64,000 nt of DNA from Streptomyces ambofaciens ATCC 23877 (GCF_001267885.1 NZ_CP012382.1:5319001-5383000); one strand, 5' to 3'; positions 25,144 to 34,440 are shown, counted from the stretch's first letter. Notes: generated by a model from the letters alone, not told the origin. A program made the numbers and translations.

Positions 25144-25761
25144 ATGGGCGTGGTGATCCGGAGGGCGGGGGAGGACGACCGGGAGCGGGTCGTCCGGCTG
25201 CTGGACGAGGCCTTCCAGGACGATCCCGTGAGCAGCTGGGTCTTTCCCGACGTGGAGCACCGTCGCCGGACCCACCACCGGCTCATGGCCGCCTTCACCG
25301 ACGCCGTGCTCGCCGACGGGCGCATCGACCTCACCGAGGACGGCGCGGCCTGCGCCCTGTGGCTGCCCGTGCCCGCGGGTGAGCACGCCGGCGGCGGACC
25401 CGAGGGTGACGACGGCCCCGCCCAGGTGCGCGAGGCCGTCGATCCGGAGAACGAGCGCGTCGAGCTGATAGCCCGGCTGACCGAGGGCGTCCATCCGTCG
25501 GACCGGGCCCACGAGTACCTGTGGATGATCGGCGTGGTTCCGCGGCGGCAGGGTGAGGGCCTGGGTACCGCGCTCATCGAGTCGGTTCTGGACCGCTGCG
25601 ACCGTGAGGGGCTGCCCGCCTATCTGGAGGCGAGCAGCGCCCGCGGCCGGGGCCTGTACGAACGTCTCGGCTTCGAGTTCACCGGTCGGGCCCTGGATCT
25701 GCCGGACGGCCCCCGGATGTGGCCGATGTGGCGTGAGCCGAGGACACCGGCGCAGACCTGA
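25144..25761 (+). CDS. GNAT-family N-acetyltransferase
   Basis: 205 residues. Motif A is intact: LWMIGVVPRRQGEGLGTALIESVLDRC (about residues 122-148), and the C-terminus has LEASSARGRGLYERLGFE. The long loop between residues 75 and 110 is acidic. The ATG at 25144 starts one residue before the VIRRAGEDDRERV strand, typical of GNAT proteins. It lies 283 bases behind the prenyl synthase but beyond a strong terminator, so it is probably transcribed on its own. The substrate is unknown. Confidence 0.87.
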   Translation: MGVVIRRAGEDDRERVVRLLDEAFQDDPVSSWVFPDVEHRRRTHHRLMAAFTDAVLADGRIDLTEDGAACALWLPVPAGEHAGGGPEGDDGPAQVREAVDPENERVELIARLTEGVHPSDRAHEYLWMIGVVPRRQGEGLGTALIESVLDRCDREGLPAYLEASSARGRGLYERLGFEFTGRALDLPDGPRMWPMWREPRTPAQT

Positions 25762-26133
25762 CCTCGGCGTCGCCTCCGGTGGCCGGCGCTCGCCGAGCGG
25801 GCGCGGGGCGGCACGGCGTTCTCTCGTGGCCACCCACGAACCCGACCTGGTGGACGCGCGACGGCCGTGTGGAGGCGGGACGACGGCCCGGGGCACCGTG
25901 ACATCGACATCGACACCGACATCGACACCGCTGCCGGCGCCGGTCCGCGCCGTGCGGCAGCGGTACGCGCGCCGCGGCGGCCGGGGCCATGGTGACCGGG
26001 TCGCGGTGACCGGGCCAGGGTGCGCGGGACACGGTGTGCGGCCACGCGTGCGCCGGCAGACAAGACCGCACCCGGGCCGTCATGGACGCCGTGCTCGGCG
26101 GCCTGCGGACCGGGTGCGGAAAGGGAGACACCG
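25762..26133. other. Gene-free spacer between the GNAT gene and sodN
   Basis: 370 bases in which neither strand holds a supported gene. A small hexamer repeat, GACATC/GACACC in five to six copies, lies at about 25900-25932. Nothing else stands out apart from the sodN terminator at its right end. Confidence 0.5.
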
Positions 26134-26155
26134 CGACCCACGCGAACGCGGGTCG
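26134..26155 (-). terminator. UUCG-capped hairpin downstream of sodN
   Basis: On the minus strand CGACCCGCG-TTCG-CGTGGGTCG is a perfect 9-bp stem (one G-U pair) closed by a stable UUCG tetraloop, 17 bases after the sodN stop codon. Confidence 0.85.
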
Positions 26156-26172
26156 AAAGGCGTGATCCGGGA

Positions 26173-26568
26173 TCAGGCCTTCTTGGTCTCCCAGAAGATC
26201 TTGTCGATCTGGGCGATGTAGTCCAGGGCCTTCTGACCGGTCGCCGGGTCGGTCGAACCCTTGGCGGCCGAGAGGGCCTTCAGGGTGTCGTTGACCAGCT
26301 GGTGCAGCTCCGGGTACTTCTCGAAGTGCGGGGGCTTGAAGTAGTCGCTCCACAGCACGGAGACGTGGTGCTTCGCCAGCTCGGCGCGCTGCTCCTTGAT
26401 GACCGTGGCACGCGTCTGGAAGTGCGGGTCGTCGTTACCGGCCATCTTCTCCTGCACGGCCTTCACCGACTCCGCCTCGATGCGGGCCTGGGCAGGGTCG
26501 TACACGCCGCAGGGCAGGTCGCAGTGGGCGCTGACCGTGACCTTGGGGGCAAACAGGCGGGAAAGCAT
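26173..26568 (-). CDS. sodN: Nickel superoxide dismutase SodN
   Basis: 131 residues. The precursor has a 14-residue propeptide (MLSRLFAPKVTVSA) that must be cut so that the mature chain begins HCDLPCG, the nickel hook in which His1, Cys2 and Cys6 bind the metal. The remainder is the four-helix bundle of the Ni-SOD hexamer, and DPAQARIEAESVKAV and DYIAQIDKIFWETKK are recognisable. It dismutates superoxide in the cytoplasm. The start at 26568 follows GGAAGGA; the longer upstream frame is rejected because it would destroy the known propeptide length. The peptidase gene sodX is divergent. Nickel availability controls sodN in Streptomyces (Nur-dependent), but I cannot identify the site. Confidence 0.97.
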   Translation of the reverse strand: MLSRLFAPKVTVSAHCDLPCGVYDPAQARIEAESVKAVQEKMAGNDDPHFQTRATVIKEQRAELAKHHVSVLWSDYFKPPHFEKYPELHQLVNDTLKALSAAKGSTDPATGQKALDYIAQIDKIFWETKKA

Positions 26569-26605
26569 GAAGCGTTCCTTCCTCGTGATCGTCTTCTCAG
26601 GGGGG

Positions 26606-26611
26606 ACATTA
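26606..26611 (-). promoter_or_regulatory. Possible sodN -10 box
   Basis: Minus-strand TAATGT lies 38 bases upstream of the start codon; a matching -35 is not evident. Confidence 0.3.
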
Positions 26612-26713
26612 CTCCCTGCGAGACCCGTTTTCGCGGGTGCCCCCGTGGGCTTAGGACAAAAGTCCGGGGTGAGACTGAGACTGGTGGAGGAAAGACCGGG
26701 GAGGTGCCGGGTG

Positions 26714-27148
26714 ATGCCGGAGTCGTCGCAGGAGCACGAGCGTCCGAGAGGGGCGTTGCCGTTCGGCCCCGCCGAGGTGACCGGGCCGTCGATGGTGCCC
26801 ACGCTGCACCACGGGGACGTGCTGCTCGTGCACTGGGGATCGCGCGTCCGGCCGGGTGACGTGATCGTGCTGCGACACCCCTTCCAGCAGGACCTGCTCG
26901 TGGTCAAGCGGGCCGTCGAGCGGCGCGGAGCCGGCTGGTGGGTGCTCGGGGACAACGCCTTCGCCGGCGGGGACAGCACCGACTACGGGGTGGTCCCCGA
27001 GGAGCTCGTGCTCGGCAGGGTGCGCTTGCGCTACCGGCCGCTCAGGGCCGGTCAGCGCTCGCCCTTCGCCGTGGCCCGCTGGGCACTGGCCGCGCTCAGG
27101 CCGGTGCTCGGCGACCGGTCCGCCTCCAGGCGTTTGCGGGCCCGGTAG
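26714..27148 (+). CDS. sodX: SodX, signal-peptidase-like maturation protease of Ni-SOD
   Basis: 144 residues of a minimal S26-type peptidase. The nucleophile motif GPSMVPTLHHGDVLLVHWG (about residues 24-42) holds Ser at GPSM, and RPGDVIVLRHP plus VVKRAVERRG holds the catalytic Lys. WWVLGDNAFAGGDSTDYG is the Box E equivalent. No membrane segment is seen, consistent with a cytoplasmic role. In Streptomyces SodX-type proteases are encoded beside sodN and remove its propeptide. ATG 26714 is taken, with GGGGAGG upstream; the adjacent GTG at 26711 is equally possible. Its last 97 bases overlap the convergent CGNR gene. Confidence 0.92.
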   Translation: MPESSQEHERPRGALPFGPAEVTGPSMVPTLHHGDVLLVHWGSRVRPGDVIVLRHPFQQDLLVVKRAVERRGAGWWVLGDNAFAGGDSTDYGVVPEELVLGRVRLRYRPLRAGQRSPFAVARWALAALRPVLGDRSASRRLRAR

Positions 27149-27681
27149 GCCGCGACGTTGGCGCGGGTGGCGCAGCGGTCGGAGCAGTACCGCCGGGAGC
27201 GGTTGGTGGAGGTGTCCAGGTAGGCGTTGCGGCAGGGGGCCGCCTCGCACAGGCCCAGGCGGTCCACGCCGTACTCGGTGAGGTGGAAGGCGAGGCCCAT
27301 CGCCGCGATGGCGGCGAAGCCGGCGGTCGCGTTGGACGGGTGGTCCGCCAGGTGCATGTGCCACAGCGGGCTGCCGTCGTCGTCGCGGTGGTCGTGGCCG
27401 GAGATCTGCGGGCTCACCGGGAACTCCAGCAGGAGCGAGTTCAGGAGGTCCACGGCGAGGGTCTCGTCGCCGCCGTCGGCCGCCTCGAAGACCGCGCGCA
27501 GCCGCCCGCGCACCGAGCGGAACCGGGTCACGTCCGTGTCCGTGGCGCGGCGGGCCGCCGACTGGTTGGTGCCGAAGAGCTCCCGGACGGCCTCGACCGA
27601 GGTGAGGGAGTCCTGTCCCCGGGCCGGCTCCTCGGTGTTGACGAGACGGACGGCATAGTCCGAGTAATAGGCCAGTTCCAC
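27052..27681 (-). CDS. CGNR zinc-finger (ABATE-domain) regulator
   Basis: 209 residues. The N-terminal 130 residues form the ABATE (stress-induced regulator) domain, starting LAYYSDYAVRLVNTEEP. A C-terminal CGNR-type zinc finger reads CRNAYLDTSTNRSRRYCSDRCATRANVAAYRARKR, with an Arg replacing the usual Gly of CGN. Such proteins are likely one-component regulators, but targets are unknown. A tail of about 20 residues beyond the finger overlaps the 3' end of sodX by 97 bases, tail to tail. Confidence 0.87.
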   Translation of the reverse strand: MELAYYSDYAVRLVNTEEPARGQDSLTSVEAVRELFGTNQSAARRATDTDVTRFRSVRGRLRAVFEAADGGDETLAVDLLNSLLLEFPVSPQISGHDHRDDDGSPLWHMHLADHPSNATAGFAAIAAMGLAFHLTEYGVDRLGLCEAAPCRNAYLDTSTNRSRRYCSDRCATRANVAAYRARKRLEADRSPSTGLSAASAQRATAKGER

Positions 27682-27781
27682 TTGTAGTCCTTACGGAGGG
27701 GCTCTAGGGTCGTGCCTGCGGTCGGGTAACAGCTGATCGTGCTTCCAGGGTATTACGTGACACGTGCGAGGGAGGGGCTCG

Positions 27782-28561
27782 ATGACGGACGCGGACATCA
27801 CCACCGCGACCACGCCCGCAGCCGACTGGCAGGCCTGGCAGAAGAGCTGGGACCGGCAGCAGGAGTGGTACATGCCCGACCGGGAGGACCGCTTCCGGAT
27901 CATGCTGGACATGGTCGAGGCCCTGGTCGGCCCCGCGCCGCGCGTGCTCGACCTCGCCTGCGGCACCGGGACCATCACGGCCCGGCTGCTGGACCGGTTC
28001 CCGGAGGCCACCAGCACCGGTGTGGACCTCGATCCCGCCCTCCTCGCCATCGCCGAGGGCACCTTCGCGGGCGACGACCGGGTCCGTCTGGTCACCGCCG
28101 ACCTCAAGGACCCCCGCTGGACGGCGGAGCTGCCGTACGACTCCTACGACGCCGTGCTCACCGCCACGGCCCTGCACTGGCTCCACGCCGAACCCCTCGC
28201 GGCCCTCTACGGTCGGATCGCGGAGGTCGTCCGCGACGGCGGTGTCTTCATGAACGCGGACCACATGATCGACGAGACGACGCCCCGGATCAACGCGGCC
28301 GAGCGCGCCCACCGGCACGCGCAGATGGACGCCGCCAAGGCGAGGGGCGCGCTCGACTGGGCCGAGTGGTGGCGGCTCGCCGCCGAGGACCCGGTCCTCG
28401 CCGGGCCCACCGCCCGCCGCTTCGAGATCTACGGCGAGCACGCCGACGGCGACATGCCCTCGGCGGCGTGGCACGCGCGCGTGCTGCGCGAGAAGGGCTT
28501 CGGCGAGGCACGGCCGGTGTGGTGCTCGCCGTCGGACACGCTGCTGCTGGCCCTCAAGTAA
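27782..28561 (+). CDS. SAM-dependent methyltransferase
   Basis: 259 residues. Class I methyltransferase fold: motif I VLDLACGTGTITARLL (about 55-70), motif II acidic end TGVDLDPALL, and motif IV YDAVLTATALHWLH (about 125-138). The N-terminus has a WQKSWDRQQEWYMPDREDRF segment before the fold. Substrate unknown. A GAGGGAGGGG ribosome site precedes the ATG at 27782. It lies between divergent and convergent neighbours, so it is probably monocistronic, ended by the hairpin at 28578-28605. Confidence 0.9.
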   Translation: MTDADITTATTPAADWQAWQKSWDRQQEWYMPDREDRFRIMLDMVEALVGPAPRVLDLACGTGTITARLLDRFPEATSTGVDLDPALLAIAEGTFAGDDRVRLVTADLKDPRWTAELPYDSYDAVLTATALHWLHAEPLAALYGRIAEVVRDGGVFMNADHMIDETTPRINAAERAHRHAQMDAAKARGALDWAEWWRLAAEDPVLAGPTARRFEIYGEHADGDMPSAAWHARVLREKGFGEARPVWCSPSDTLLLALK

Positions 28562-28577
28562 CCGGTGGACAAGCCGA

Positions 28578-28605
28578 GGGGCGGTACGGAGATCCGTACC
28601 GCCCC
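28578..28605. terminator. Bidirectional terminator between the methyltransferase and ABC transporter genes
   Basis: GGGGCGGTACGGA (28578-28590) pairs perfectly with TCCGTACCGCCCC (28593-28605), a 13-bp stem between two convergent genes. Confidence 0.85.
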
Positions 28606-28630
28606 TTCGTCGCGCCGTGGGTGCGGGCGT

Positions 28631-29392
28631 TCAGAGAACCTTGGACAGGAACGCCTTCGTCCGCTCGTGCTGCGGGTCCGTCAGGACATCGCGCGGGTTG
28701 CCCGACTCGACCACCACACCGTCGTCCATGAAGACCAGGCTGTCGCCGACCTCGCGGGCGAAGCCCATCTCGTGGGTGACGACGACCATCGTCATGCCGG
28801 ACTCGGCGAGGTCGCGCATGACGTCGAGGACGTCACCGACCAGCTCCGGGTCGAGCGCCGAGGTGGGCTCGTCGAACAGCATCAGCTTCGGGTCCATGGC
28901 GAGGGCCCGCGCGATGGCGACGCGCTGCTGCTGGCCGCCGGAGAGCTGCGAGGGGTAGTTGCCGGCCTTGTCGCCCAGGCCCACCCGCTCCAGGAGCTGG
29001 CGTGCGCGGTCCCGGGCCTGGCTCCGGCTGACGCCCTTGACCTGGACCGGTGCCTCCATGACGTTCTCGACGGCCGTCATGTGGGGGAACAGGTTGAAGC
29101 GCTGGAAGACCATGCCGATGTCCCGGCGCTTGACGGCGACCTCGCTGTCCTTGAGCTCGTAGAGCTTGTCGCCCTTCTGGCGGTAGCCCACCAGCTCGCC
29201 GTCGACGTACAGCCGCCCGGAGTTGATCTTCTCCAGGTGGTTGATGCAGCGCAGGAAGGTGGACTTTCCCGAGCCGGAGGGGCCGATGAGGCAGAACACC
29301 TCGCCCTGCTCCACCTCCAGGTCGATGCCCTTGAGGACCTCGACCGCGCCGAAGGACTTGTGGACGCCCTCGGCCTTCACCATGGCGGTCAT
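28631..29392 (-). CDS. Polar amino acid ABC transporter, ATP-binding protein
   Basis: 253 residues, standard for GlnQ-type ATPases. Walker [10 protein letters not shown], the Q-loop [13 protein letters not shown], signature LSGGQQQR, Walker [13 protein letters not shown] and switch His in VTHEMGFA are all present. It powers import by the permease encoded just upstream, with which its start codon overlaps in an ATGA. It is last in the binding protein-permease-ATPase operon. The amino acid is not decidable; glutamate-type or other polar amino acids are likely. Confidence 0.95.
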   Translation of the reverse strand: MTAMVKAEGVHKSFGAVEVLKGIDLEVEQGEVFCLIGPSGSGKSTFLRCINHLEKINSGRLYVDGELVGYRQKGDKLYELKDSEVAVKRRDIGMVFQRFNLFPHMTAVENVMEAPVQVKGVSRSQARDRARQLLERVGLGDKAGNYPSQLSGGQQQRVAIARALAMDPKLMLFDEPTSALDPELVGDVLDVMRDLAESGMTMVVVTHEMGFAREVGDSLVFMDDGVVVESGNPRDVLTDPQHERTKAFLSKVL

Positions 29393-30339
29393 GCCGCGCC
29401 TCCCGTCGTCTTGGAGCGGTTCGACAGGGACAGCAGGTTCGCCCTGATCTTCTGCATCGGGGTGGCCGGCAGGCTGCGGCTGGAACCGCGCGCGTAGTAG
29501 CGCTCCAGGTAGTACTGGCCGACGCTGAAGACCGAGGTCAGCAGCAGGTACCAGGCCGCGGCCAGGAACAGCATCTCGGCCGGGGCGCCGGAGGTCTGGC
29601 CGATGTCCTGGGCGACCCGGAACAACTCGGCGTACTGGACGACCGACACCAGTGAGGTCGTCTTCAGCATGTTGATGACCTCGTTGCCGGTCGGCGGCAC
29701 GATCACGCGCATCGCCTGCGGCACCACGATCCGGCGCAGTGTCTTGGTGTGGCTCATGCCGAGCGCGTGCGCCGCCTCGGTCTGGCCCTCGTCGACCGCG
29801 AGCAGACCGGCGCGGCAGATCTCCGCCATGTACGCGGCCTCGTTGAGGCCGAGGCCGAGCAGCGCCGTCAGGAACGGCGTCATGAAGTCCGACCACTCGT
29901 CGCGGTAGAACGGGCCGAGGTTGATGTACTCGAAGACCAGGCCCAGGTTGAACCAGACGACCAGCTGCACCAGGACCGGCGTGCCGCGGAAGAACCAGAT
30001 GTAGAACCACGCGATGGACGAGGTCACCGGGTTCTTCGACAGCCGCATGACGGCGAGCATGATGCCGCCGACGACGCCGATCAGCATCGCCAGGACGGTG
30101 ATCAGGAGCGTCTTGCCCATGCCGGTCAGGACGCGGTCGTCGAAGAAGTAGTCCGGGATCGCACCCCAGTTGATCTTGCCCTGGGAGAACGCGTACACGA
30201 CGGCGGCCAGCAGCGCGATCGCGACGACCGCGGAGATGTACCGCCCGTAGTGCCGGACCGGAATGGCCTTGATGGCTTCCGGTCCGGCCGGCGGGGTGTC
30301 GGCCGGGCCGCCCGCCGTCTTGTCGATGTCAACAGTCAC
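29389..30339 (-). CDS. Polar amino acid ABC transporter permease
   Basis: 316 residues. A cytoplasmic N-terminus of about 32 residues leads into a first helix (33-52), then the HisM/GlnP family helices with [35 protein letters not shown] and the conserved [33 protein letters not shown] loop that binds the ATPase. Only one permease gene is present, so it probably acts as a homodimer. It lies 30 bases downstream of the binding-protein gene. Confidence 0.95.
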   Translation of the reverse strand: MTVDIDKTAGGPADTPPAGPEAIKAIPVRHYGRYISAVVAIALLAAVVYAFSQGKINWGAIPDYFFDDRVLTGMGKTLLITVLAMLIGVVGGIMLAVMRLSKNPVTSSIAWFYIWFFRGTPVLVQLVVWFNLGLVFEYINLGPFYRDEWSDFMTPFLTALLGLGLNEAAYMAEICRAGLLAVDEGQTEAAHALGMSHTKTLRRIVVPQAMRVIVPPTGNEVINMLKTTSLVSVVQYAELFRVAQDIGQTSGAPAEMLFLAAAWYLLLTSVFSVGQYYLERYYARGSSRSLPATPMQKIRANLLSLSNRSKTTGGAA

Positions 30340-30369
30340 GGATGTTGCCTTTCAGTGCCCGCCGCGCGG

Positions 30370-31329
30370 TCACTTGCCGCCGTTGATGGTGGCCTCCGTG
30401 ACGGCGCCTTCCGCCACGCCCCACTTGTCCATGATCTTCTTGTACTCGCCGTTGGCGATGACCGCGTCCAGCGCCGCCTTCAGGGCGTCCCGCAGCTGCG
30501 CGTTGTCCTTGGCGACCGCGATGCCGTACGGGGCGGCCTCGACCTGCTCGCCGACGAGCTGGAAGTCGTTGCCGCCGCCGGAGGTCTTCACCGCGTACGC
30601 CGCGACCGGGAAGTCGGAGGAGCCGGCGGCGGCGCCGCCCGCGCGCAGGCGGGTCTGGGCCTGCTGGTCGTTGTCGAAGGCCTCCATGGAGATCTTCTTG
30701 CCGGCCGGGCACTTCTCGTTCTCGGCCTTGGCGAGGTCCTCGGAGACCGTGCCGCGCTGGACCACGAGCTTCTTGCCGCACAGGTCGGACCAGGTCTTGA
30801 TGCCCTGGTCGTCGCCCTTCTTGGTGTAGATCGAGACACCGGCGGTGAAGTAGTCCACGAAGTCGACGCCCTGGCCGACCTTCTTGCCGGTGTCGGAGTC
30901 GACGCCCTCCTGCCGGTCCTTGGTGTCGGTCATCGCGGACATGGCGATGTCGTAGCGCTTGGAGCGCAGACCGGTGATCAGCGTGTCGAAGGTGCCGTTC
31001 TCGAACTCGAACTTCACCCCGAGCTGCTTGCCCATCGCGTCCGCGAGGTCGGGGTCGATGCCGACCGTCTTGCCGGACTTGTCCTTGAACTCGACCGGGG
31101 CGTAGGCGATGTCCGAGCCGACCTTGACGACGCCCTTGTCGCGGATGGACTGGGGGAGCCTGTCGGCCAGCGGAGCGCCCGCGGCGGACTGGCTGTCGCT
31201 GCCGGAGTCGCTCTTCTCGGTCTGGTCGCCGCATCCGGTGAGCAGCAGGGCGCCTGCGACCGCGATCGCACCGACCGCTGCTAGCCGGGACTGCGCGGCG
31301 GTCGTACGACGGGTGGAGCGTGCGGTCAT
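30370..31329 (-). CDS. Extracellular amino acid-binding lipoprotein
   Basis: 319 residues. A signal peptide with the lipobox LLLTGC (Cys at about residue 33) marks it as a lipoprotein. The mature part is a family 3 periplasmic-binding fold: VKVGSDIAYAPVEFKDKSG, IDPDLADAMGKQLGVKFEFENGTFDTLITGL, and RYDIAMSAMTDT. It would capture a polar amino acid and deliver it to the permease. GGAGG seven bases upstream of the ATG at 31329 supports the start. It is the first gene of the operon, behind a 640-base non-coding region. Confidence 0.94.
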   Translation of the reverse strand: MTARSTRRTTAAQSRLAAVGAIAVAGALLLTGCGDQTEKSDSGSDSQSAAGAPLADRLPQSIRDKGVVKVGSDIAYAPVEFKDKSGKTVGIDPDLADAMGKQLGVKFEFENGTFDTLITGLRSKRYDIAMSAMTDTKDRQEGVDSDTGKKVGQGVDFVDYFTAGVSIYTKKGDDQGIKTWSDLCGKKLVVQRGTVSEDLAKAENEKCPAGKKISMEAFDNDQQAQTRLRAGGAAAGSSDFPVAAYAVKTSGGGNDFQLVGEQVEAAPYGIAVAKDNAQLRDALKAALDAVIANGEYKKIMDKWGVAEGAVTEATINGGK

Positions 31330-31970
31330 GGTGGTTCCTCCGGCGGATGAAAGGAGATGCCGATGGGGACGGTGGAATTCCGGTGGGGCTGGGCGCCGTC
31401 CGGGGGACCGGCAGGCGCCGTGGGTCGACGAGTGCACACGCCTTCGAGTGTCGCGACCTCGTGTGATTACGGCATCTTGCCATTCGGACTCGGCCATTCA
31501 GGGGGGACGGCATGTCAAAATCGGATAACGGGTCACCCCCCGAACCGCACCAGGTCGGTACATCCCGTCCGAACCCTTACGGGAATCGGGCCTTCCGGCC
31601 GGAAAATCTTCGGCATTCCGCTGAATGCGGGCACGGTTCGGCAGTGTGCGCGGCTGTTGAAAGCCGGTTCCGCGGGCCTGTCAAGGGCTCGAGGGAAGTT
31701 GTCCTGATCCCCGGCTATGAGCCATGTCACCGGCATGTGGCGTTCGAGGTCCGACATGTGAGCTTGCCCTTATCGGACTCGTCGAGGGGGGCGTCCGTCG
31801 GGTAAGAAGGTTCTTTACACCCCTCATCAGGGGCTCAGGGCGCGTGTGCGGCGCGCCCGTCGCGCAGGGCCCATGTGGCGCGGACAGCCATCTTCCTGCG
31901 CGGTGCCCGCCCATTCCTCACCAGGAGTGGACAAACCCTCAAACCATGAACTCTTAAGGGGTAAGACAAA
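31330..31970. other. Long divergent control region between the ABC operon and malic enzyme
   Basis: 640 bases with lower GC than the flanking genes and no supported gene. A plus-strand frame at 31512-31805 has a fair ribosome site (AGGGGGGA) but weak third-position GC and no recognisable product. Notable structures are the perfect palindrome TTCCGGCCGGAA (31593-31604) and the hairpin GCATTC-CGCT-GAATGC (31613-31628). AAGGGG, nine bases before 31971, is the malic enzyme ribosome site. Confidence 0.45.
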
Positions 31971-33197
31971 GTGGCAGCGGAGATCGTCAATCCTCGCAGC
32001 GACAGCGAAGCCGGTACGGAACAGGAGGCGGGGGAGCCCCTCGACTCCTTCGACCCGGCGTTCGCTCTGCATCGCGGCGGCAAGATGGCCGTGCAGGCCA
32101 CCGTGCCGATCCGTGACAAGGACGACCTGTCCCTGGCGTACACGCCCGGCGTCGCGAAAGTGTGCAGCGCGATCGCCGAGCAGCCCGACCTGGTGCACGA
32201 CTACACCTGGAAGTCGTCGGTCGTGGCGGTCGTGACGGACGGTACGGCCGTCCTCGGGCTCGGGGACATCGGACCCGAGGCCTCCCTTCCGGTGATGGAG
32301 GGGAAGGCGATCCTCTTCAAGCAGTTCGGCGGTGTGGACGCGGTCCCGATCGCGCTGGACTGCACGGACGCCGACGAGATCGTCGAGACCGTGGTGCGGC
32401 TCGCTCCCTCCTTCGGCGGTGTGAACCTGGAGGACATCTCGGCGCCGCGGTGCTTCGAGATCGAGCGCAAGCTCCAGGAGCGCCTCGACATCCCGATCTT
32501 CCACGACGACCAGCACGGCACGGCGGTCGTGACACTGGCGGCGCTGCGCAACGCGGCGCGGCTGAGCGGGCGGACGCTGGGTGAGCTGCGGGCGGTGATC
32601 TCGGGCGCCGGCGCGGCCGGTGTCGCCATCGCCAAGATGCTGGTCGAGGCCGGCATCGGGGACGTGGCGGTCGCCGACCGCAAGGGCGTCGTGTCGGCCG
32701 ACCGGGACGACCTCACCCCGGTCAAGCGGGAGCTGGCCTCCTTCACCAACAAGGCCGGGCTGTCCGGCACGCTGGAGGCGGCCCTGTCGGGCGCCGACGT
32801 CTTCATCGGCGTCTCCGGCGGTACGGTGCCGGAGCCGGCGGTGGCCTCGATGGCCGAGGGCGCGTTCGTCTTCGCGATGGCCAACCCGAACCCCGAGGTG
32901 CATCCGGAGGTCGCGCACAAGTACGCGGCGGTCGTCGCGACGGGGCGCTCGGACTTCCCGAACCAGATCAACAACGTGCTGGCGTTCCCGGGCATCTTCG
33001 CGGGCGCGCTGCAGGTGCGGGCTTCGCGGATCACCGAGGGCATGAAGCTCGCTGCGGCCGAGGCGCTGGCCTCCGTGGTGGGCGACGACCTCGCCGCGGA
33101 CTACGTCATCCCCTCCCCGTTCGACGAGCGGGTCGCCCCGGCCGTCACGGCGGCGGTGGCGGCCGCCGCCCGCGCCGAGGGTGTCGCACGCCGATGA
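31971..33197 (+). CDS. Malic enzyme (malate oxidoreductase, decarboxylating)
   Basis: 408 residues, the short bacterial type. Substrate domain: LSLAYTPGVAKVC (about 53-65), the catalytic Lys in KAILFKQFGGVDAVP, and the metal-binding EDI and HDDQHGTAVV (about 174-183). The Rossmann domain has VISGAGAAGVAIAKML (about 207-222) and ends with ANPNPEVHPE. It converts malate to pyruvate and CO2 with reduction of a nicotinamide cofactor; the S. coelicolor counterpart has been described as the NADP-dependent enzyme supplying reductant for lipid and antibiotic synthesis. The GTG start is used. The strong hairpin at 33221-33250 ends the unit. Confidence 0.94.
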   Translation: MAAEIVNPRSDSEAGTEQEAGEPLDSFDPAFALHRGGKMAVQATVPIRDKDDLSLAYTPGVAKVCSAIAEQPDLVHDYTWKSSVVAVVTDGTAVLGLGDIGPEASLPVMEGKAILFKQFGGVDAVPIALDCTDADEIVETVVRLAPSFGGVNLEDISAPRCFEIERKLQERLDIPIFHDDQHGTAVVTLAALRNAARLSGRTLGELRAVISGAGAAGVAIAKMLVEAGIGDVAVADRKGVVSADRDDLTPVKRELASFTNKAGLSGTLEAALSGADVFIGVSGGTVPEPAVASMAEGAFVFAMANPNPEVHPEVAHKYAAVVATGRSDFPNQINNVLAFPGIFAGALQVRASRITEGMKLAAAEALASVVGDDLAADYVIPSPFDERVAPAVTAAVAAAARAEGVARR

Positions 33198-33220
33198 CGG
33201 TGTGACGCACCGCGGTCCGA

Positions 33221-33250
33221 CGGCCCCGCCCTCACGGGCGGGGCCGTTTC
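33221..33250 (+). terminator. Terminator of the malic enzyme gene
   Basis: CGGCCCCGCCC-TCAC-GGGCGGGGCCG is a perfect 11-bp stem with a four-base loop followed by TTTC. Confidence 0.9.
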
Positions 33251-33378
33251 CGTGGCGGGGAGCGGAGCGGCCGGGCGGTGCGTCGCCGGTCGGCCGGGCG
33301 GGGCACCGCTGACAAGAGGGCGTGTGTCACAGGGCGCCACGGTTCCGGATGGCCGGTGCGGAACCTATCGTCAAGGTC

Positions 33379-34344
33379 ATGTTCGCTGTCTACGCCGCCC
33401 GAATCGACCGCGACCAGCCGCTGACCGGCCTGGAGTTGGGGGAGCGTCCGGCTCCCGAGGCCCGCCCCGGCTGGAGCGTCGTCGATGTCAGGGCCGCTTC
33501 CCTCAACCACCACGACCTGTGGTCCCTGCGCGGTGTCGGCCTCCCCGAGGACCGGCTGCCGATGATCCTCGGCTGCGACGCCGCGGGTGTCGACGAGGAC
33601 GGCAACGAGGTCGTCCTGCACTCCGTGATCGGGCAGACCGGCCACGGCGTCGGCCCCGAGGAGCCCCGCTCGATCCTCACCGAGCGCTACCCGGGGACGT
33701 TCGCCGAGCGGGTCGCCGTGCCCACCTGGAACATCCTGCCCAAGCCGAAGGAGCTCTCCTTCGAGGAGGCGGCCTGTCTGCCGACCGCCTGGCTGACGGC
33801 GTACCGGATGCTGTTCACCAACGCCGGGGTGCGTCCCGGTGACTCCGTGCTGGTGCAGGGCGCCGGCGGTGGGGTCGCCACGGCCGCGATCGTGCTCGGC
33901 AAGGCCGCGGGACTGCGGGTCTTCGCGACCAGCCGGGACGAGGCCAAGCGCAAGCGGGCCGTGGAGCTGGGAGCCGTGGAGGCCGTCGAGCCGGGCGCAC
34001 GGCTGCCGCAGCGGGTCGATGCCGTGATCGAGACGGTGGGCGCCGCCACCTGGTCCCACTCGGTGAAGTCGCTGCGGCCGGGCGGCACGCTGGTCATCTC
34101 CGGCGCGACCAGCGGCGACCGGCCCTCGCACGCCGAGCTGACCCGGGTCTTCTTCCTGGAGCTCAGGATCGTCGGCTCGACGATGGGCACCAAGGACGAG
34201 CTGGAGGATCTGCTGTCCTTCTGCGCCGCCACCGGCGTGCGCCCCGTCATCGACGAGGTGCTCCCGCTGGACCGGGCCCGCGAGGGCTTCGAGCGGATGG
34301 CCTCCGGCGAACAGTTCGGCAAGATCGTGCTCAGCGGATCCTGA
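33379..34344 (+). CDS. Zinc-type alcohol dehydrogenase / quinone oxidoreductase-like protein
   Basis: 321 residues of the MDR superfamily. A GroES-like N-terminal domain contains SLNHHDLWSLRG and ILGCDAAGVDEDGNEV. The nucleotide-binding domain shows VLVQGAGGGVATAAIVLGKAAG (about residues 157-178). The usual structural-zinc cysteine cluster is absent, so it belongs to the zinc-independent quinone-oxidoreductase-like group despite the HH pair. Cofactor is probably NADPH; substrate unknown. The ATG at 33379 starts the first strand directly. It follows the malic enzyme terminator, so it is an independent unit. Confidence 0.88.
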   Translation: MFAVYAARIDRDQPLTGLELGERPAPEARPGWSVVDVRAASLNHHDLWSLRGVGLPEDRLPMILGCDAAGVDEDGNEVVLHSVIGQTGHGVGPEEPRSILTERYPGTFAERVAVPTWNILPKPKELSFEEAACLPTAWLTAYRMLFTNAGVRPGDSVLVQGAGGGVATAAIVLGKAAGLRVFATSRDEAKRKRAVELGAVEAVEPGARLPQRVDAVIETVGAATWSHSVKSLRPGGTLVISGATSGDRPSHAELTRVFFLELRIVGSTMGTKDELEDLLSFCAATGVRPVIDEVLPLDRAREGFERMASGEQFGKIVLSGS

Positions 34345-34440
34345 GCCTGCGGTTCTCCCCTTCCGCCACGGCGGGTCCGGTCTTCCGGGCCCGCCGTTCG
34401 TGTGCTTCGCCCGTCGCCCGGACCTTGTCAGGACGTCTGA

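Noticed and set aside
25897-25932. GACATC/GACACC repeats as a CRISPR or regulatory array
   Set aside because: Units are six bases long without spacers. It is a simple sequence repeat.
31512-31805. A 97-codon plus-strand frame with AGGGGGGA before its ATG
   Set aside because: The ribosome-like sequence is tempting, but codon bias is weak and the protein has no features. I treat the region as control DNA.
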